Below, piece by piece: positions 16,984-25,784 of a stretch of 64,000 nt of DNA. The notes below the pieces were generated by a model that saw only the letters and a list, made by a program, of their open reading frames with translations, had not been told where the DNA came from and ran no database searches. The stretch is from an uncultured Sulfitobacter sp. (GTDB lineage Bacteria; Pseudomonadota; Alphaproteobacteria; Rhodobacterales; Rhodobacteraceae), in the NCBI RefSeq assembly GCF_947500075.1, contig NZ_CANMQS010000001.1, forward strand, positions 1-64,000, written 5' to 3'. How positions within the stretch are numbered: the stretch's first letter is position 1; every line of letters starts with the position of its first letter. Made by a program: the position numbers and the translations under genes.

Positions 16984-19311
16984 TTGGGAAATTATGATTT
17001 TGAAGGGCTTTCTCCGCTCGATTTTGAAGAGCTAAGCAACGATCTCGTCGGGGCAGAACTTTCGGTGCGTGTTGAGAGCTTCACCCCTGGACCAGATGGC
17101 GGCATGGATGGGCGCTTTGATTGGCTAAGTGGCAAAGGGATTGTGCAGTCGAAACATACGAAAAGGAGCAGCTTTTCAAAGCTAAAGCGCAGCATACTGG
17201 AGGCAAAAACGCAAATCGATCAGCTAAAGCCGACACGGTACTTTCTGAGTACATCTCTGGGACTAACACCTGACCACAAGACAGCACTAAAGTCAGTCCT
17301 CGAACCACACATTCAATCAACTGAAGACATTTTGGATAAGGGAGCTATCAACACTCTTTTGCGGAAATTTCCACATGTGGAGAAGAGCCACCATAAGCTT
17401 TGGCTGCACAGTTCCGGTGTTCTTAGCCGAATGCTTAACAATGCGACGGCAAACCGAACATCGCTAGTTGTGGAAGAGATCGAGCGTGCCAACGAAGTTT
17501 TTGTCTCTCATCAAGGATACCTAGATGCCCAAAAGGTAATAGATGCCCAGAAGGTTCTGATTGTGGCAGGTCCGCCAGGGGTCGGCAAAACTACTTTGTC
17601 TCTCGTTATCGCGTCCAGATTTCTCGAGGATGATTGGGGTATCGTAGCGGTGTCAAGCATCACTGAAGCATTGAAAAACTTTGAAAAGACGACGAAACAA
17701 GTTTTTTTCTTTGACGATTTTCTGGGTGCTATTCGCTTAGATCAGTACTCGCTTTCGCACTCAGAGAATGACTTCAAGCGCTTCATCGCGATGATCCGAA
17801 AAAACCCGGCAACAAAACGCTTCATCTTGACCACTCGAAAGTACATCCTCGCTGAAGCGCGGATCGCCTCTGAAGCTTTGGCGGACGATGTTGTGCGTCT
17901 ATCTGATGTTGTAATAGACCTTAAGACATACAGTGACCAGATCAAGGCTAAGGTCCTCTACAATCACCTGTATTTTTCAAACCTTGATCAAGAACACATC
18001 AACGCATTGGTGAAGTCGGAAAGACTCTTGGACATAATCCAACACAAAAACTACATGCCGAGACTGATCGAGTGGCTAACGGATACAGATCGTTTGATCG
18101 GTTGTGCACCAAACCAATATGTTGATCACTTTTTGCGAACATTGGCGCAACCGGATAAAATTTGGGAGCATGCTGTGACTCGCCATCTAGACAGCCGGTC
18201 TCAGTTACTTCTCTTTTGTCTATTTTTGGAACCATATTCCAATTTTGCGGCGGTACACAAACGTTGGTTCGACAGCGCAAACTTCGCTTTGTCGCAGGCG
18301 CAGAATTATCAAGTATCGACAACCGACTACTCTGACGCCCTAAAGGTTCTAGAGGGGTCGTTTGTATTGCTTGGAGGGTGGCGTGTTGAATTCATCAACC
18401 CTTCTTTGCAGGATTTTCTGAGTAGACAATTGCGGGCTTCTCCAATGCTGACGGCCTTAGCAAGTAGTATTGCAACCCAAGATCAAGCCCTAAAGATATG
18501 GCGTTTCTTTCGCTTCGAAAAGCAGTTGAGCAAAAGCAGACAAGCCGAAGTGTATCAAGCGTTGCGTGACGCCTGCTTGCGGCCTTCAAGCAGCGTCGAG
18601 AGGAACGTTAGCGTTTGTCAATTTGTAGAGTTCGCCCACTACGTTCTTGATTTCTTAGACGATGGCGACGGCGTAGCCGAATTTCTGACAGAAGAACGGT
18701 TAGCTGAGCAGGACAATGATCTATCCGAGTTTCCGCGTTTTTTGGAAGAAGTCGAAGATGGCTATTATGAACATTTGGACCAAGACTGGCTACGTAGCTA
18801 CATGTCCCGACGCTTTATTGCGGCACTGCAAGACATAACCACAGACTTCGATGATTACTTTGGCTTTTTAGGTGAGATAGAGAGCGTTGCGCCAGATTTC
18901 ACGGACGACGAAGTTTCCGCGATCGATGAGGCAACAACATATGTTGCAGAAAACACTGAACTGCCAGAAAAAAACGCCGAAGAAGGCGAACGTCTGAAAG
19001 ACATGCTTGACGAAATTGACCTGTTCGAACGCTGGACAACATCGCGCGCCCCTGACGAACTACGACAGAGCATTATACAACGATGCAACGACATCGACGC
19101 GGAAAGAGCATACTTAGAGGAACAAGCGATGGATGAGTATTATCTGCAAGCCCCAGCAAATCAGACACGTTTTGACCCAACGGTTGCGACGCCATCGCAG
19201 TTTACGACACCCCCGTCACGCTCACTTCAATACCGCCCATCAACCACCTTCAGTGCGACCGATGCCGAAAGAATGTTCTCAAATTTGATTGAGCATGCCG
19301 ACGATTCGTAG
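16984..19311 (+). CDS. Mrr-type nuclease fused to STAND NTPase (candidate anti-phage protein)
   Basis: 775 aa with a TTG start: GGAG lies eight bases upstream and an in-frame stop at 16957 leaves no other start. Residues 10-60 fit a restriction-endonuclease-like (Mrr_cat) fold: FEELSNDLVGAE with E16, PDGGMDGRF with D42, and IVQSKHTK with Q55 and K57. The P-loop GPPGVGKTT is at 196-204, Walker B VFFFDDFLG at 240-248, and ILTTRKYILAEA follows as sensor-type strand, as in nSTAND3 proteins. The rest is helical, with an acidic, low-complexity C-terminus. Proteins of this build act as single-gene abortive-infection sensors in which the STAND part activates the nuclease (family knowledge). The ligand is unknown. 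Confidence 0.75.
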   Translation: MGNYDFEGLSPLDFEELSNDLVGAELSVRVESFTPGPDGGMDGRFDWLSGKGIVQSKHTKRSSFSKLKRSILEAKTQIDQLKPTRYFLSTSLGLTPDHKTALKSVLEPHIQSTEDILDKGAINTLLRKFPHVEKSHHKLWLHSSGVLSRMLNNATANRTSLVVEEIERANEVFVSHQGYLDAQKVIDAQKVLIVAGPPGVGKTTLSLVIASRFLEDDWGIVAVSSITEALKNFEKTTKQVFFFDDFLGAIRLDQYSLSHSENDFKRFIAMIRKNPATKRFILTTRKYILAEARIASEALADDVVRLSDVVIDLKTYSDQIKAKVLYNHLYFSNLDQEHINALVKSERLLDIIQHKNYMPRLIEWLTDTDRLIGCAPNQYVDHFLRTLAQPDKIWEHAVTRHLDSRSQLLLFCLFLEPYSNFAAVHKRWFDSANFALSQAQNYQVSTTDYSDALKVLEGSFVLLGGWRVEFINPSLQDFLSRQLRASPMLTALASSIATQDQALKIWRFFRFEKQLSKSRQAEVYQALRDACLRPSSSVERNVSVCQFVEFAHYVLDFLDDGDGVAEFLTEERLAEQDNDLSEFPRFLEEVEDGYYEHLDQDWLRSYMSRRFIAALQDITTDFDDYFGFLGEIESVAPDFTDDEVSAIDEATTYVAENTELPEKNAEEGERLKDMLDEIDLFERWTTSRAPDELRQSIIQRCNDIDAERAYLEEQAMDEYYLQAPANQTRFDPTVATPSQFTTPPSRSLQYRPSTTFSATDAERMFSNLIEHADDS

Positions 19312-19325
19312 CTGAATAGGGTCGG

Positions 19326-19997
19326 CTAAGAGAACAGATCTCCTTGTGGCCGATAAGCGTCCAGCTCTTTGTAGTAAGTTGCCATGTGTTTGAGGAAATC
19401 GGCGTCAACATTGCGGTATTCGAATGGGTAAATTTCTAAATTACCAGATCGTTTATCACCGACCATCGGGTACTCAACCAAACAAAATCTATACTCTTCA
19501 ATGGCCGATGGAATTGGTTGTGCAAGCGCTGCGATGATTGCCTCCTTTTGGGACCTCTTCAATGCAGGTTCTCGGTTCGGGTAAACAAGAACGTGGTAGA
19601 TTTTTCCGGCACGTCGAAATCCGAAGTCCGGCCTGATTTTCAACTCAACATCTTCGCCAATCAACTGCGTACTTGGACCGACGTCTACGTACTCTGCTTC
19701 GTCGAGCCCGAGTTCTTCGATCAGAAACTCAAACAAGTAGGTTTTTGCCCTAGACTCTCCTGGTCCATCCAAGGATGCAAGAAAGTCGTGCGCGTGCTGC
19801 TTATCCAAACCTTTGAGTACTTTGTTCACGACATCGAAGAGATTTTGGTAGTTCCACATACCCCCATCCCTCGAGTGATAGTCCGCTATTTTCGACGAGA
19901 TGCGACTGACCTCTTGAGGAGTTCCCGGGGCTCCAAAGACTGGTGGGTTAAACAGCAAAACGCCTCGGATGAACTCTGATTTTGATTTCCGGATCAT
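19326..19997 (-). CDS. Unknown protein paired with OLD nuclease
   Basis: 223 aa, starting 12 bases after the OLD gene stop on the same strand, so probably one transcript. No family is recognised. Features: MIRKSKSEFIRGVLLFNPP at the N-terminus, an alpha-helical middle, then a beta-rich stretch VELKIRPDFGFRRAGKIYHVLVYPNREPALKRSQKEAIIAALAQP that could be a worn or divergent nuclease-type core (D-x-G, then H-x-L-x-Y), and an acidic tail. Two-gene OLD systems are known (Gabija pairs an OLD protein with a UvrD-like helicase), but this partner is not a helicase. Its job, perhaps regulator or specificity factor, is open. Confidence 0.55.
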   Translation of the reverse strand: MIRKSKSEFIRGVLLFNPPVFGAPGTPQEVSRISSKIADYHSRDGGMWNYQNLFDVVNKVLKGLDKQHAHDFLASLDGPGESRAKTYLFEFLIEELGLDEAEYVDVGPSTQLIGEDVELKIRPDFGFRRAGKIYHVLVYPNREPALKRSQKEAIIAALAQPIPSAIEEYRFCLVEYPMVGDKRSGNLEIYPFEYRNVDADFLKHMATYYKELDAYRPQGDLFS

Positions 19998-20009
19998 TGT
20001 ACCGCCACG

Positions 20010-21878
20010 CTAAGTATCGAATAGGTCTTCAATGCTCTGAAGCCAAGTTTGGATTTCGTCAAAACCGCCGCATTCCTTTAAGCGCACTACACTCATACGC
20101 CTCGCGGCTTCACCATTGATCACCTTCTTCGCTTTCGAGATCTTTTTCTTTTGCTTCTCTTCCGAGAGGTCGCCCCATGGGGAAGGAGAGCTGGCGGCAT
20201 GAAGGGCTTGCGCGACAATCTGGGGAACATCATCAAAGTCGCCAAACGCAGCGAGTAACGTCACCTCAATACCATTGGCCCGATAGGCTTCAGCTATGGC
20301 ATCTGGGTGGATGTAATTTTCCATTTCTCGCTTAGCTGTGGTGTGGGCAGTGCAGCCATCACGCGCGTTCACAGCCGCTACGTGGGCTGCATACTTAGGC
20401 TCTTGGTCAGGTGGGTTATCCCTGTCACATATGTGGATTTCCGGCCTGTTTAATGCTTGTAGCCGGTCAGCCCAAAGCGCCAAGCAACTCCCACCGAGTG
20501 GAACGAATATTATCTCGCCATTGGCTTCCGAGGCTTCCAAGTCTGAGACGTTTTCACCGGCTTGGGCCAGCAACTTTGAAATCTCTGAGAGGAACACAAT
20601 GTCGTTCGGACCTTCGACCGCAATGAACGCTTTAACAGAGTGATCAGCCAGCACTCCCAAGGATTTGGATATGCGGGCGTTTAGTTCTCCGCCGCCCGTC
20701 GCTAGCGCCCGGTGTGGACCTTCATCGTGAATAAACCGGAGTTGATGTTCAGGAACTGCACGCGCCAACATGGGCGTGTGAGTAGTAACTATGACTTGTC
20801 GAGTTGGATCTGTAGTAAGACGTTGGAGTACCGAAAGAAGCAGCCGCTGGTTGCGCGGGTGCTGGCTCGTTTCAGGCTCTTCGATAGCATATATTACGGA
20901 TGCGTTGTCTGTTTCGGCTGCACGCGCCTCGACTTGGGCTCTGAAGAAATTGAGCAGGATAAGCCGGCGAACACCGCTTCCTCTTTTATTTAAGGGAATC
21001 CCGTTTTCACCGGTGACGCTGGTTTGAAACAAGGATTCCCACTTCTTAGTTTTGACCACAGGGTCCAGGGTTGCGGATAGATCAGCATCCATTTCTGCAA
21101 CCTTTTCAAGGGTCTGTTGCGCCACCTTGCTTACTTCATCCTTTACGCGCTCGGTTATCGCTGCCAAGTCACCTTCTACAGCCTTGACAGCTTGCGCGAT
21201 TGCCGCGTTCAGCGGATCTTGTGCCTCGGCATCTTGGTCAGTGCTGGCGCGATCAGACTTGAACAACCAGAAAGCCGGTAGGTATTTGCTAAGTGCTACC
21301 CACGCCTGCTTACCTGCTTCCTTTTGTAAGTCCACTTCACTAAGAGCCGGTTGCAGGTCATCGTTCGACCCCCATATTGCTGCCCTCAGCTCAGCGTTCA
21401 CAGATTTGTTTACTCCATCTAGGTCAACTCCGAGGTCATTAGCGCGCTTGACCAACTCAGCTCGTTTGAGCGTCAATAGATCAGATCGGTTCTCAGCGGT
21501 CGGGTGAAGTGCATTTGCGCATATACTAGATACTTTTGGAGACGCCGACGCCGCATTGTATGTCTTTGTGATTTCGAGATTTCCAACTTCATTTAGCAAG
21601 TACTCACCTGCCAGAGTCGTCGGATGTTCAGCATCAACAATCAGTGTTTCCGGCAAATCCGAAAACTCGCAGGTGATCTTTACATTTTGAGCGTCTCCAT
21701 CAACTGAAGCATCATTTTGATCCATTTTGCTTTGCTCAAAGAAAATTGACATAGCTTCGAGCAATGCAGACTTACCAACATCATTTTTTCCGACAATGGC
21801 CGTGAAGGATTCGATCTTGATTTTGAAAGGAGCCTGATAGCATCTGAAGTTTTGAACAGTGACTGAAACAAGTCTCAA
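20010..21878 (-). CDS. OLD-family ATP-dependent nuclease (AAA ATPase + TOPRIM)
   Basis: 622 aa from a TTG at 21878 (LRLVSVTVQNFRCY), where family proteins begin, with AGGT about eight bases upstream. An ATG at 21983 would add 35 unrelated residues. Walker A GKNDVGKS is at ~30-37 after the SMC/RecF-like start; the ABC signature region is KRGSGVRRLIL, and Walker B is IYAIEEPETSQHP. The C-terminal TOPRIM has FIAVEGPNDIVFL (catalytic Glu) and HICDRDNPPD (DxD), then a long helical tail. OLD proteins are DNA nucleases, often anti-phage (P2 OLD, GajA, PARIS-type). The gene is followed 12 bases later by an unknown 223-aa partner. Confidence 0.85.
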   Translation of the reverse strand: MRLVSVTVQNFRCYQAPFKIKIESFTAIVGKNDVGKSALLEAMSIFFEQSKMDQNDASVDGDAQNVKITCEFSDLPETLIVDAEHPTTLAGEYLLNEVGNLEITKTYNAASASPKVSSICANALHPTAENRSDLLTLKRAELVKRANDLGVDLDGVNKSVNAELRAAIWGSNDDLQPALSEVDLQKEAGKQAWVALSKYLPAFWLFKSDRASTDQDAEAQDPLNAAIAQAVKAVEGDLAAITERVKDEVSKVAQQTLEKVAEMDADLSATLDPVVKTKKWESLFQTSVTGENGIPLNKRGSGVRRLILLNFFRAQVEARAAETDNASVIYAIEEPETSQHPRNQRLLLSVLQRLTTDPTRQVIVTTHTPMLARAVPEHQLRFIHDEGPHRALATGGGELNARISKSLGVLADHSVKAFIAVEGPNDIVFLSEISKLLAQAGENVSDLEASEANGEIIFVPLGGSCLALWADRLQALNRPEIHICDRDNPPDQEPKYAAHVAAVNARDGCTAHTTAKREMENYIHPDAIAEAYRANGIEVTLLAAFGDFDDVPQIVAQALHAASSPSPWGDLSEEKQKKKISKAKKVINGEAARRMSVVRLKECGGFDEIQTWLQSIEDLFDT

Positions 21879-22095
21879 AAAAAAATACCTGTCGATATTA
21901 ATAAAATGGAACGTTAAGCTTGGGGTATCTGAGGCGCTGACACTTGAAACAATGAGCAACCGCGCCTTAATTGTACAGAGCAATACAGCAGGACCTGCTT
22001 CCGGCGTGCTCCTAAATGTCAGCTTTTTTTGCTTACCGAGTTAATCTTCTGGAGCACGCAGTGGATGCCCGGAATCCGCCCTCCCTTCCAGGGCA

Positions 22096-23409
22096 TCACT
22101 TCCGGCGATACTCCAACAGCCTCTTCTTTGACCAGTCAGGTATCAGCTGCGCTATCTCATCCGTTGGCCTGATTTTGCTGTAGTAGGCGTCGATCATCTT
22201 GCTGGATGTACCCACGTTGCGACCCAGCAGGTGATGCCCAACACCTTCGCGGATTTGCTGGGTGATGTAGAAGTGGCGGAAGCTGAAGCTGTCTCTGAGT
22301 TTGCCGTTGCGGGCCTCGCGTAGATCAGCGGCGATCAACAGCTTTGCCAGACCAATTTTGAAACTGCGGATACGCTTGCCCTCGTGGTTGAAGAACACTG
22401 GGTCACTGTCCTCGGGCATCCTGCCCGTGGCTACATAAAACAGCGACTTGAGAAGGTTTATGAATGTCAGCGTTTCCGGCATGGCAGCCATCTCACGTTC
22501 TTTGCCTTTGCCACGCACCTGCATCACCGTGACGTCGCAGAGTTCACCGTTTTCCGCGTGGATTTTCCTCGCTTCGATGTCGCCCCAACTGAGATTGAAC
22601 AGTTCGGTGGGCCGCATGCCAGTGAACGCCGCGATCATGCAGAAGCAATGTAAACGCAGCCGGTCCTGGTACGTTTTCTGGTTCTTGCCTGTTGGATCGT
22701 TTTGGGAAAACTCATACTCACGCACGCGATCTTCGGAGACGGATTTCAGATGCATGAACTCTTCCCACGTGAACCCAGGCCTGCTGTTGTCTTTTCGGCG
22801 CTTGTCTTTGGGCGCGTGGATCTCAGGGATTTCAATGACGTAGCCACGGCGTTGGCCAAACTCGAACAGCTGGCGCAACAGTAGGCTTTCCTTGTGCAGG
22901 GTCGATTTCGATGGATAGCCTTCCTTCACAGGGCGGAATATCTTTGTCTTCTGCCCCTTGATTATGCGGGTGTATTCGATCAGTGGGTTTTTTGATCCTG
23001 GTCCCGTGATCCAGTATTCCTTTCGAAAATCCCAGTATTCGTCGATGTCATCGGCTTTCAGCGCACTCATCAGCTTGCCCTTGAAGTGCGCCACAAAGTA
23101 ACGGCGGACAATCATCGGATACTGTTTGGCGTGATATTCCGCTTTCTCCCCGCGCTGCACGGCCAGTTCGATACCCGCTATGAACTCCTCTGCGATCTTC
23201 TCGAAGTGCTTTTTGTTTACGGACAACCCTACCTCTGCCAGCGCACATGCTTTGATCCATTTGGATTGAGCGCGGCGTTCCGCCTCAATGGGGTCTGAGG
23301 TGCCCAAAGACAGCCGCTGCTGCCCCTGGCCCTTGATTGAGTACTGCACGTAGTAGCGCCCGTTAGGTGGGCGTTGATAGAGCGTGTAACCTTCTGAAAC
23401 TGGGTCCAT
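22096..23409 (-). CDS. Phage/island-type tyrosine integrase
   Basis: 437 aa from the ATG at 23409 (MDPVSEGYTLYQRPP), with a weak AGG upstream; ATGs at 23457 and 23460 add 16-17 residues but have no SD. The N-terminal part looks like an arm-binding/AP2-like segment (YYVQYSIKGQGQQRLSLGTSD), followed by a core-binding domain. Catalytic residues: R in FTGMRPTELFNLSW, H and R in DSFSFRHFYITQQ, then YYSKI with the tyrosine; the H/W position lies near HLLGRNVGTS. It is full length and probably functional. It lies mid-island rather than next to the tRNA-Phe, so the island may be composite. Confidence 0.85.
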   Translation of the reverse strand: MDPVSEGYTLYQRPPNGRYYVQYSIKGQGQQRLSLGTSDPIEAERRAQSKWIKACALAEVGLSVNKKHFEKIAEEFIAGIELAVQRGEKAEYHAKQYPMIVRRYFVAHFKGKLMSALKADDIDEYWDFRKEYWITGPGSKNPLIEYTRIIKGQKTKIFRPVKEGYPSKSTLHKESLLLRQLFEFGQRRGYVIEIPEIHAPKDKRRKDNSRPGFTWEEFMHLKSVSEDRVREYEFSQNDPTGKNQKTYQDRLRLHCFCMIAAFTGMRPTELFNLSWGDIEARKIHAENGELCDVTVMQVRGKGKEREMAAMPETLTFINLLKSLFYVATGRMPEDSDPVFFNHEGKRIRSFKIGLAKLLIAADLREARNGKLRDSFSFRHFYITQQIREGVGHHLLGRNVGTSSKMIDAYYSKIRPTDEIAQLIPDWSKKRLLEYRRK

Positions 23410-23597
23410 TTTGATCTGCCTGTGGTTGATGTCGCCTTTGGCATAAAGCCACCGCATCATCTGGACGAGTTCAAGAAATGGTTCTTACGGGCTCAGCCTG
23501 TGGATCACAGTCGCCCCAAAGTTCATGCACAAAAACAATATCTTCGCCAAGTTTGAGGAATGGTTCAGACCCAACGTGTCAACAAAGGAGACACGCA

Positions 23598-23951
23598 ATG
23601 GAACAATCCAAAATCAACCGCTGGGTCGAAGTCAGCTTTCAACGCGACCTGGTTCACGGTGACAAAAATGTTGAGGTGCCTATTGGCCAGCGGCATCGTC
23701 ATCGCGTTACGTTTTCCGTACGGGTGAACGTGCATCATGCGGATCGTGAAATCGAGTATTTTGCTCTTCGCAAGTTCTGCATGCAGCTTTGGCCCGGTGA
23801 TACGCACCAAGTTGGTGATGCCAGCCTGGAGGCGATTGCTGAGCGCATGTTGAGCCAGCTGGTAGCTGAGTATCCAAACCGTAACTGGGAACTTCGGGTT
23901 CTGGAAGATGCCGAGAATGGCGCGGTGATCCAATACGCGGACGCCGCCTAA
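23598..23951 (+). CDS. Small protein, possibly QueD/PTPS-like (T-fold)
   Basis: 117 aa from the ATG at 23598, with AAGGAG eight bases upstream; the frame extends to 23478 but without a better signal. Pattern resemblance to QueD (6-carboxytetrahydropterin synthase): an HxH pair (QRHRHRVTFSVRVNV), then EIEYFALRKF where QueD has an IIDFAELK-type motif, then a helix SLEAIAERMLSQL matching the PTxENLA helix, and a final strand LRVLEDAENGAVIQY. The first zinc-type His and the catalytic Cys are not obvious, so it may be a non-catalytic relative. If real, it would be a second deazaguanine-pathway-type gene on the island. The alternative is an unrelated hypothetical. Confidence 0.4.
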   Translation: MEQSKINRWVEVSFQRDLVHGDKNVEVPIGQRHRHRVTFSVRVNVHHADREIEYFALRKFCMQLWPGDTHQVGDASLEAIAERMLSQLVAEYPNRNWELRVLEDAENGAVIQYADAA

Positions 23952-23961
23952 GACCCAATAG

Positions 23962-23991
23962 GAAAGCCGCTGGCGCGAACCAGCGGCTTTC
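23962..23991. terminator. Hairpin terminator between convergent genes
   Basis: A perfect 12-bp stem, GAAAGCCGCTGG with CCAGCGGCTTTC, and a six-base loop. It lies 10 bases after the QueD-like stop and 19 bases before the end of the convergent DUF6641 gene. The A/T ends on both sides fit a bidirectional terminator. Confidence 0.75.
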
Positions 23992-24009
23992 ACAGCACGT
24001 ACTGCGGGA

Positions 24010-24459
24010 TTACCCTTTTGGCTTGCCAGCGGGCTTCTTTGGCTTTGTTTTCACCATCTGCCCAAGCGCATCATCCAACTCTCCAGCCAGAACTGCTGAA
24101 CGCACGGTTTGCAGCACCTCAACCAAGTTGGTGATCTCTCCGACCTCAATGCTGTTCTTGTCTTCCAGCAGTGGCAGTTCCTTCGCTCCATCCCGCAGGG
24201 TCAGCATCCAAGCGCCAGTGTGATGTTGCCACCACCATTTGCGGACTGCGCGCTGTTCAGTGATCTGTTTGCGTTCGCCGTCCTCCCCGCGCACCCATTT
24301 GCGGATGTCTTCAAGAAATTCTTCATCCCGCAGCTCAGCTTCAGCAGCTTCGATTTGGGTTTCCAGCTTGCGCAGGAGGTTCAAACGCTTCTTTGCCACC
24401 GGCGAAACGGGTGTTTTCTGAGAGCTCACAGTGAGCGAAAGTTGGGAAAGATGTTGCAT
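24010..24459 (-). CDS. DUF6641-like protein
   Basis: 149 aa. The core pattern (KKRLNLLRKLETQIEAAEAE, RAVRKWWWQHHTGAWMLTLRDGAKELPL, NSIEVGEITNLVEVLQTV, AVLAGELDDAL) fits the DUF6641 family, small proteins common on proteobacterial mobile elements; this is from memory. The N-terminal helix is coiled-coil-like, the WWW motif is striking, and the C-terminus is lysine/proline-rich and basic. Function is unknown. It lies between a hairpin terminator and another small element-type gene on the same strand. Confidence 0.55.
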   Translation of the reverse strand: MQHLSQLSLTVSSQKTPVSPVAKKRLNLLRKLETQIEAAEAELRDEEFLEDIRKWVRGEDGERKQITEQRAVRKWWWQHHTGAWMLTLRDGAKELPLLEDKNSIEVGEITNLVEVLQTVRSAVLAGELDDALGQMVKTKPKKPAGKPKG

Positions 24460-24527
24460 GGCATGGGCCTTCTTGTTTGGAACATGCCAGGATCAGTTAA
24501 TGCCACCTGATGCGAAGAGCGAATGGT

Positions 24528-24887
24528 TTATGCGTCTTCCAACACCTGCAAGTCATCCATCACCTCCACAAAGGTCATCTCCACATTGATCCGCGCCACC
24601 AATTGTTCCAGCTCATCATACGCTTGGTTTAAGTTCTCCGCATATGGTTGGCGGAAATGCGGGTTGCCAACGAATGTGGCCATGATGGTTTTTGTGACGC
24701 TCATCAGTGTTTCCAACACACGCCGACTTGGTTGGCGGTTCCGCGTGACCAAGCAGGAATAGTATGATGGCCCCATTCCCAGAATTCTGCGAGAAAACGC
24801 CTGCTGGGACCGGGTTAGGTTATTTCGTCGGTATAAATGGAACGCATCTCTTAGGATGTTGTCACCTGCGTATTCGTTGTATCTCAT
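24528..24887 (-). CDS. Small HTH-like protein (DUF6626-like)
   Basis: 119 aa, ATG with AAAGGA nine bases upstream. The N-terminal half (LYRRNNLTRSQQAFSRRILGMGPSYYSCLVTRNRQPSRRVLETLMSV) reads like a compact lambda-repressor-type HTH and resembles DUF6626 proteins of alphaproteobacterial mobile elements. The C-terminal half is helical and acidic. It may be a DNA-binding regulator or accessory protein of the element. It lies 68 bases upstream of the DUF6641-like gene in the same direction, possibly co-transcribed. Confidence 0.5.
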   Translation of the reverse strand: MRYNEYAGDNILRDAFHLYRRNNLTRSQQAFSRRILGMGPSYYSCLVTRNRQPSRRVLETLMSVTKTIMATFVGNPHFRQPYAENLNQAYDELEQLVARINVEMTFVEVMDDLQVLEDA

Positions 24888-25784
24888 GGATTATTTCCTT
24901 TGCTGCTCAGCTATTTATCCGCGCAGCAAAGCCGCCTTAAATAATGATTTCAGAACAGCGAAGTTGTATAAATAGAAGCAGTTGCAGGAGACTGCACTGC
25001 ACATAGAGGGAACTGAACTTGAAACGGGGGCGGGACGAAGACCGTCACTATGAGGCACCCTTAGCCGACTGGAACGTAGCTGCGTTGGGCCCTGAAAACC
25101 GAATGGGACATCCCAACAATTGGACTGCCAGGCATCACCAGATGCGAAATGGTCACCTCCGTGGAGAACTGTGGTTTCTTGATGGGGTAGAAATTTGACT
25201 GTGGTAGGCGTTGGAAATTGCGCTGAAGCAGTGCTTGCTGGTGTCGGTTTCATAGCACCGGTGAGCAGCTGGATATCATATCCTAACCGTGCATTGAGGT
25301 CGGGAATGAGGACGGAGAACGGGGCACCGCCGTCCAAGCAACATGCACATTCCTTATGAAAAAAGCGATCAACTCGTCTGAAGTCTGGAACTTCGAAGAC
25401 CCTCTCCCCTCCACAACCACTTCTTCCAAGTTGGTTCGCTGGGGGGGGGGGAGAAAAAGCTCTAATCTGTCTGAGTATGGAAGTTCAGCTTTCAGCTTCA
25501 CTCAAGTCGCCAGTGATAGTCATCCAAAATCAGTGTTCTTGGTTCTTTCAAAAAGCAATGAAACGAAACACAAAATCGATGTTCACGCCAGTTGAGCGTC
25601 AGCGAATACTGGATGTGCACAGAAGATTTGTGCGGCATGTGCGCAAGCAGATGCCAAAGCGACCAAGCTTATGATTGCTTATGGATTTGTTTGCGTTCTG
25701 TGTCTCATCGGACTGCATTGGCTTCCCGGATATCTTTGCAAAACACAACCAGCACAGGAAAAGGTCTGTGTTCATCAAAGACGC
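24888..25784. other. Gene-poor stretch with an 11-G run, possible decayed sequence
   Basis: Nearly 900 bases in which no frame gives a recognisable or well-started gene. Several short overlapping frames on both strands (for example 24915-25337 minus and 25283-25501 minus) look like random translation. A run of 11 G at 25441-25451 breaks the frame of anything crossing it. Scattered protein-like pieces suggest a decayed gene or insertion remnant, but I cannot name it. Confidence 0.4.

Noticed and set aside
24915..25337. A 140-residue minus-strand frame
   Set aside because: No SD, no homology and Ser/Pro/Thr-rich random-looking content. It ends beside a disrupted stretch.
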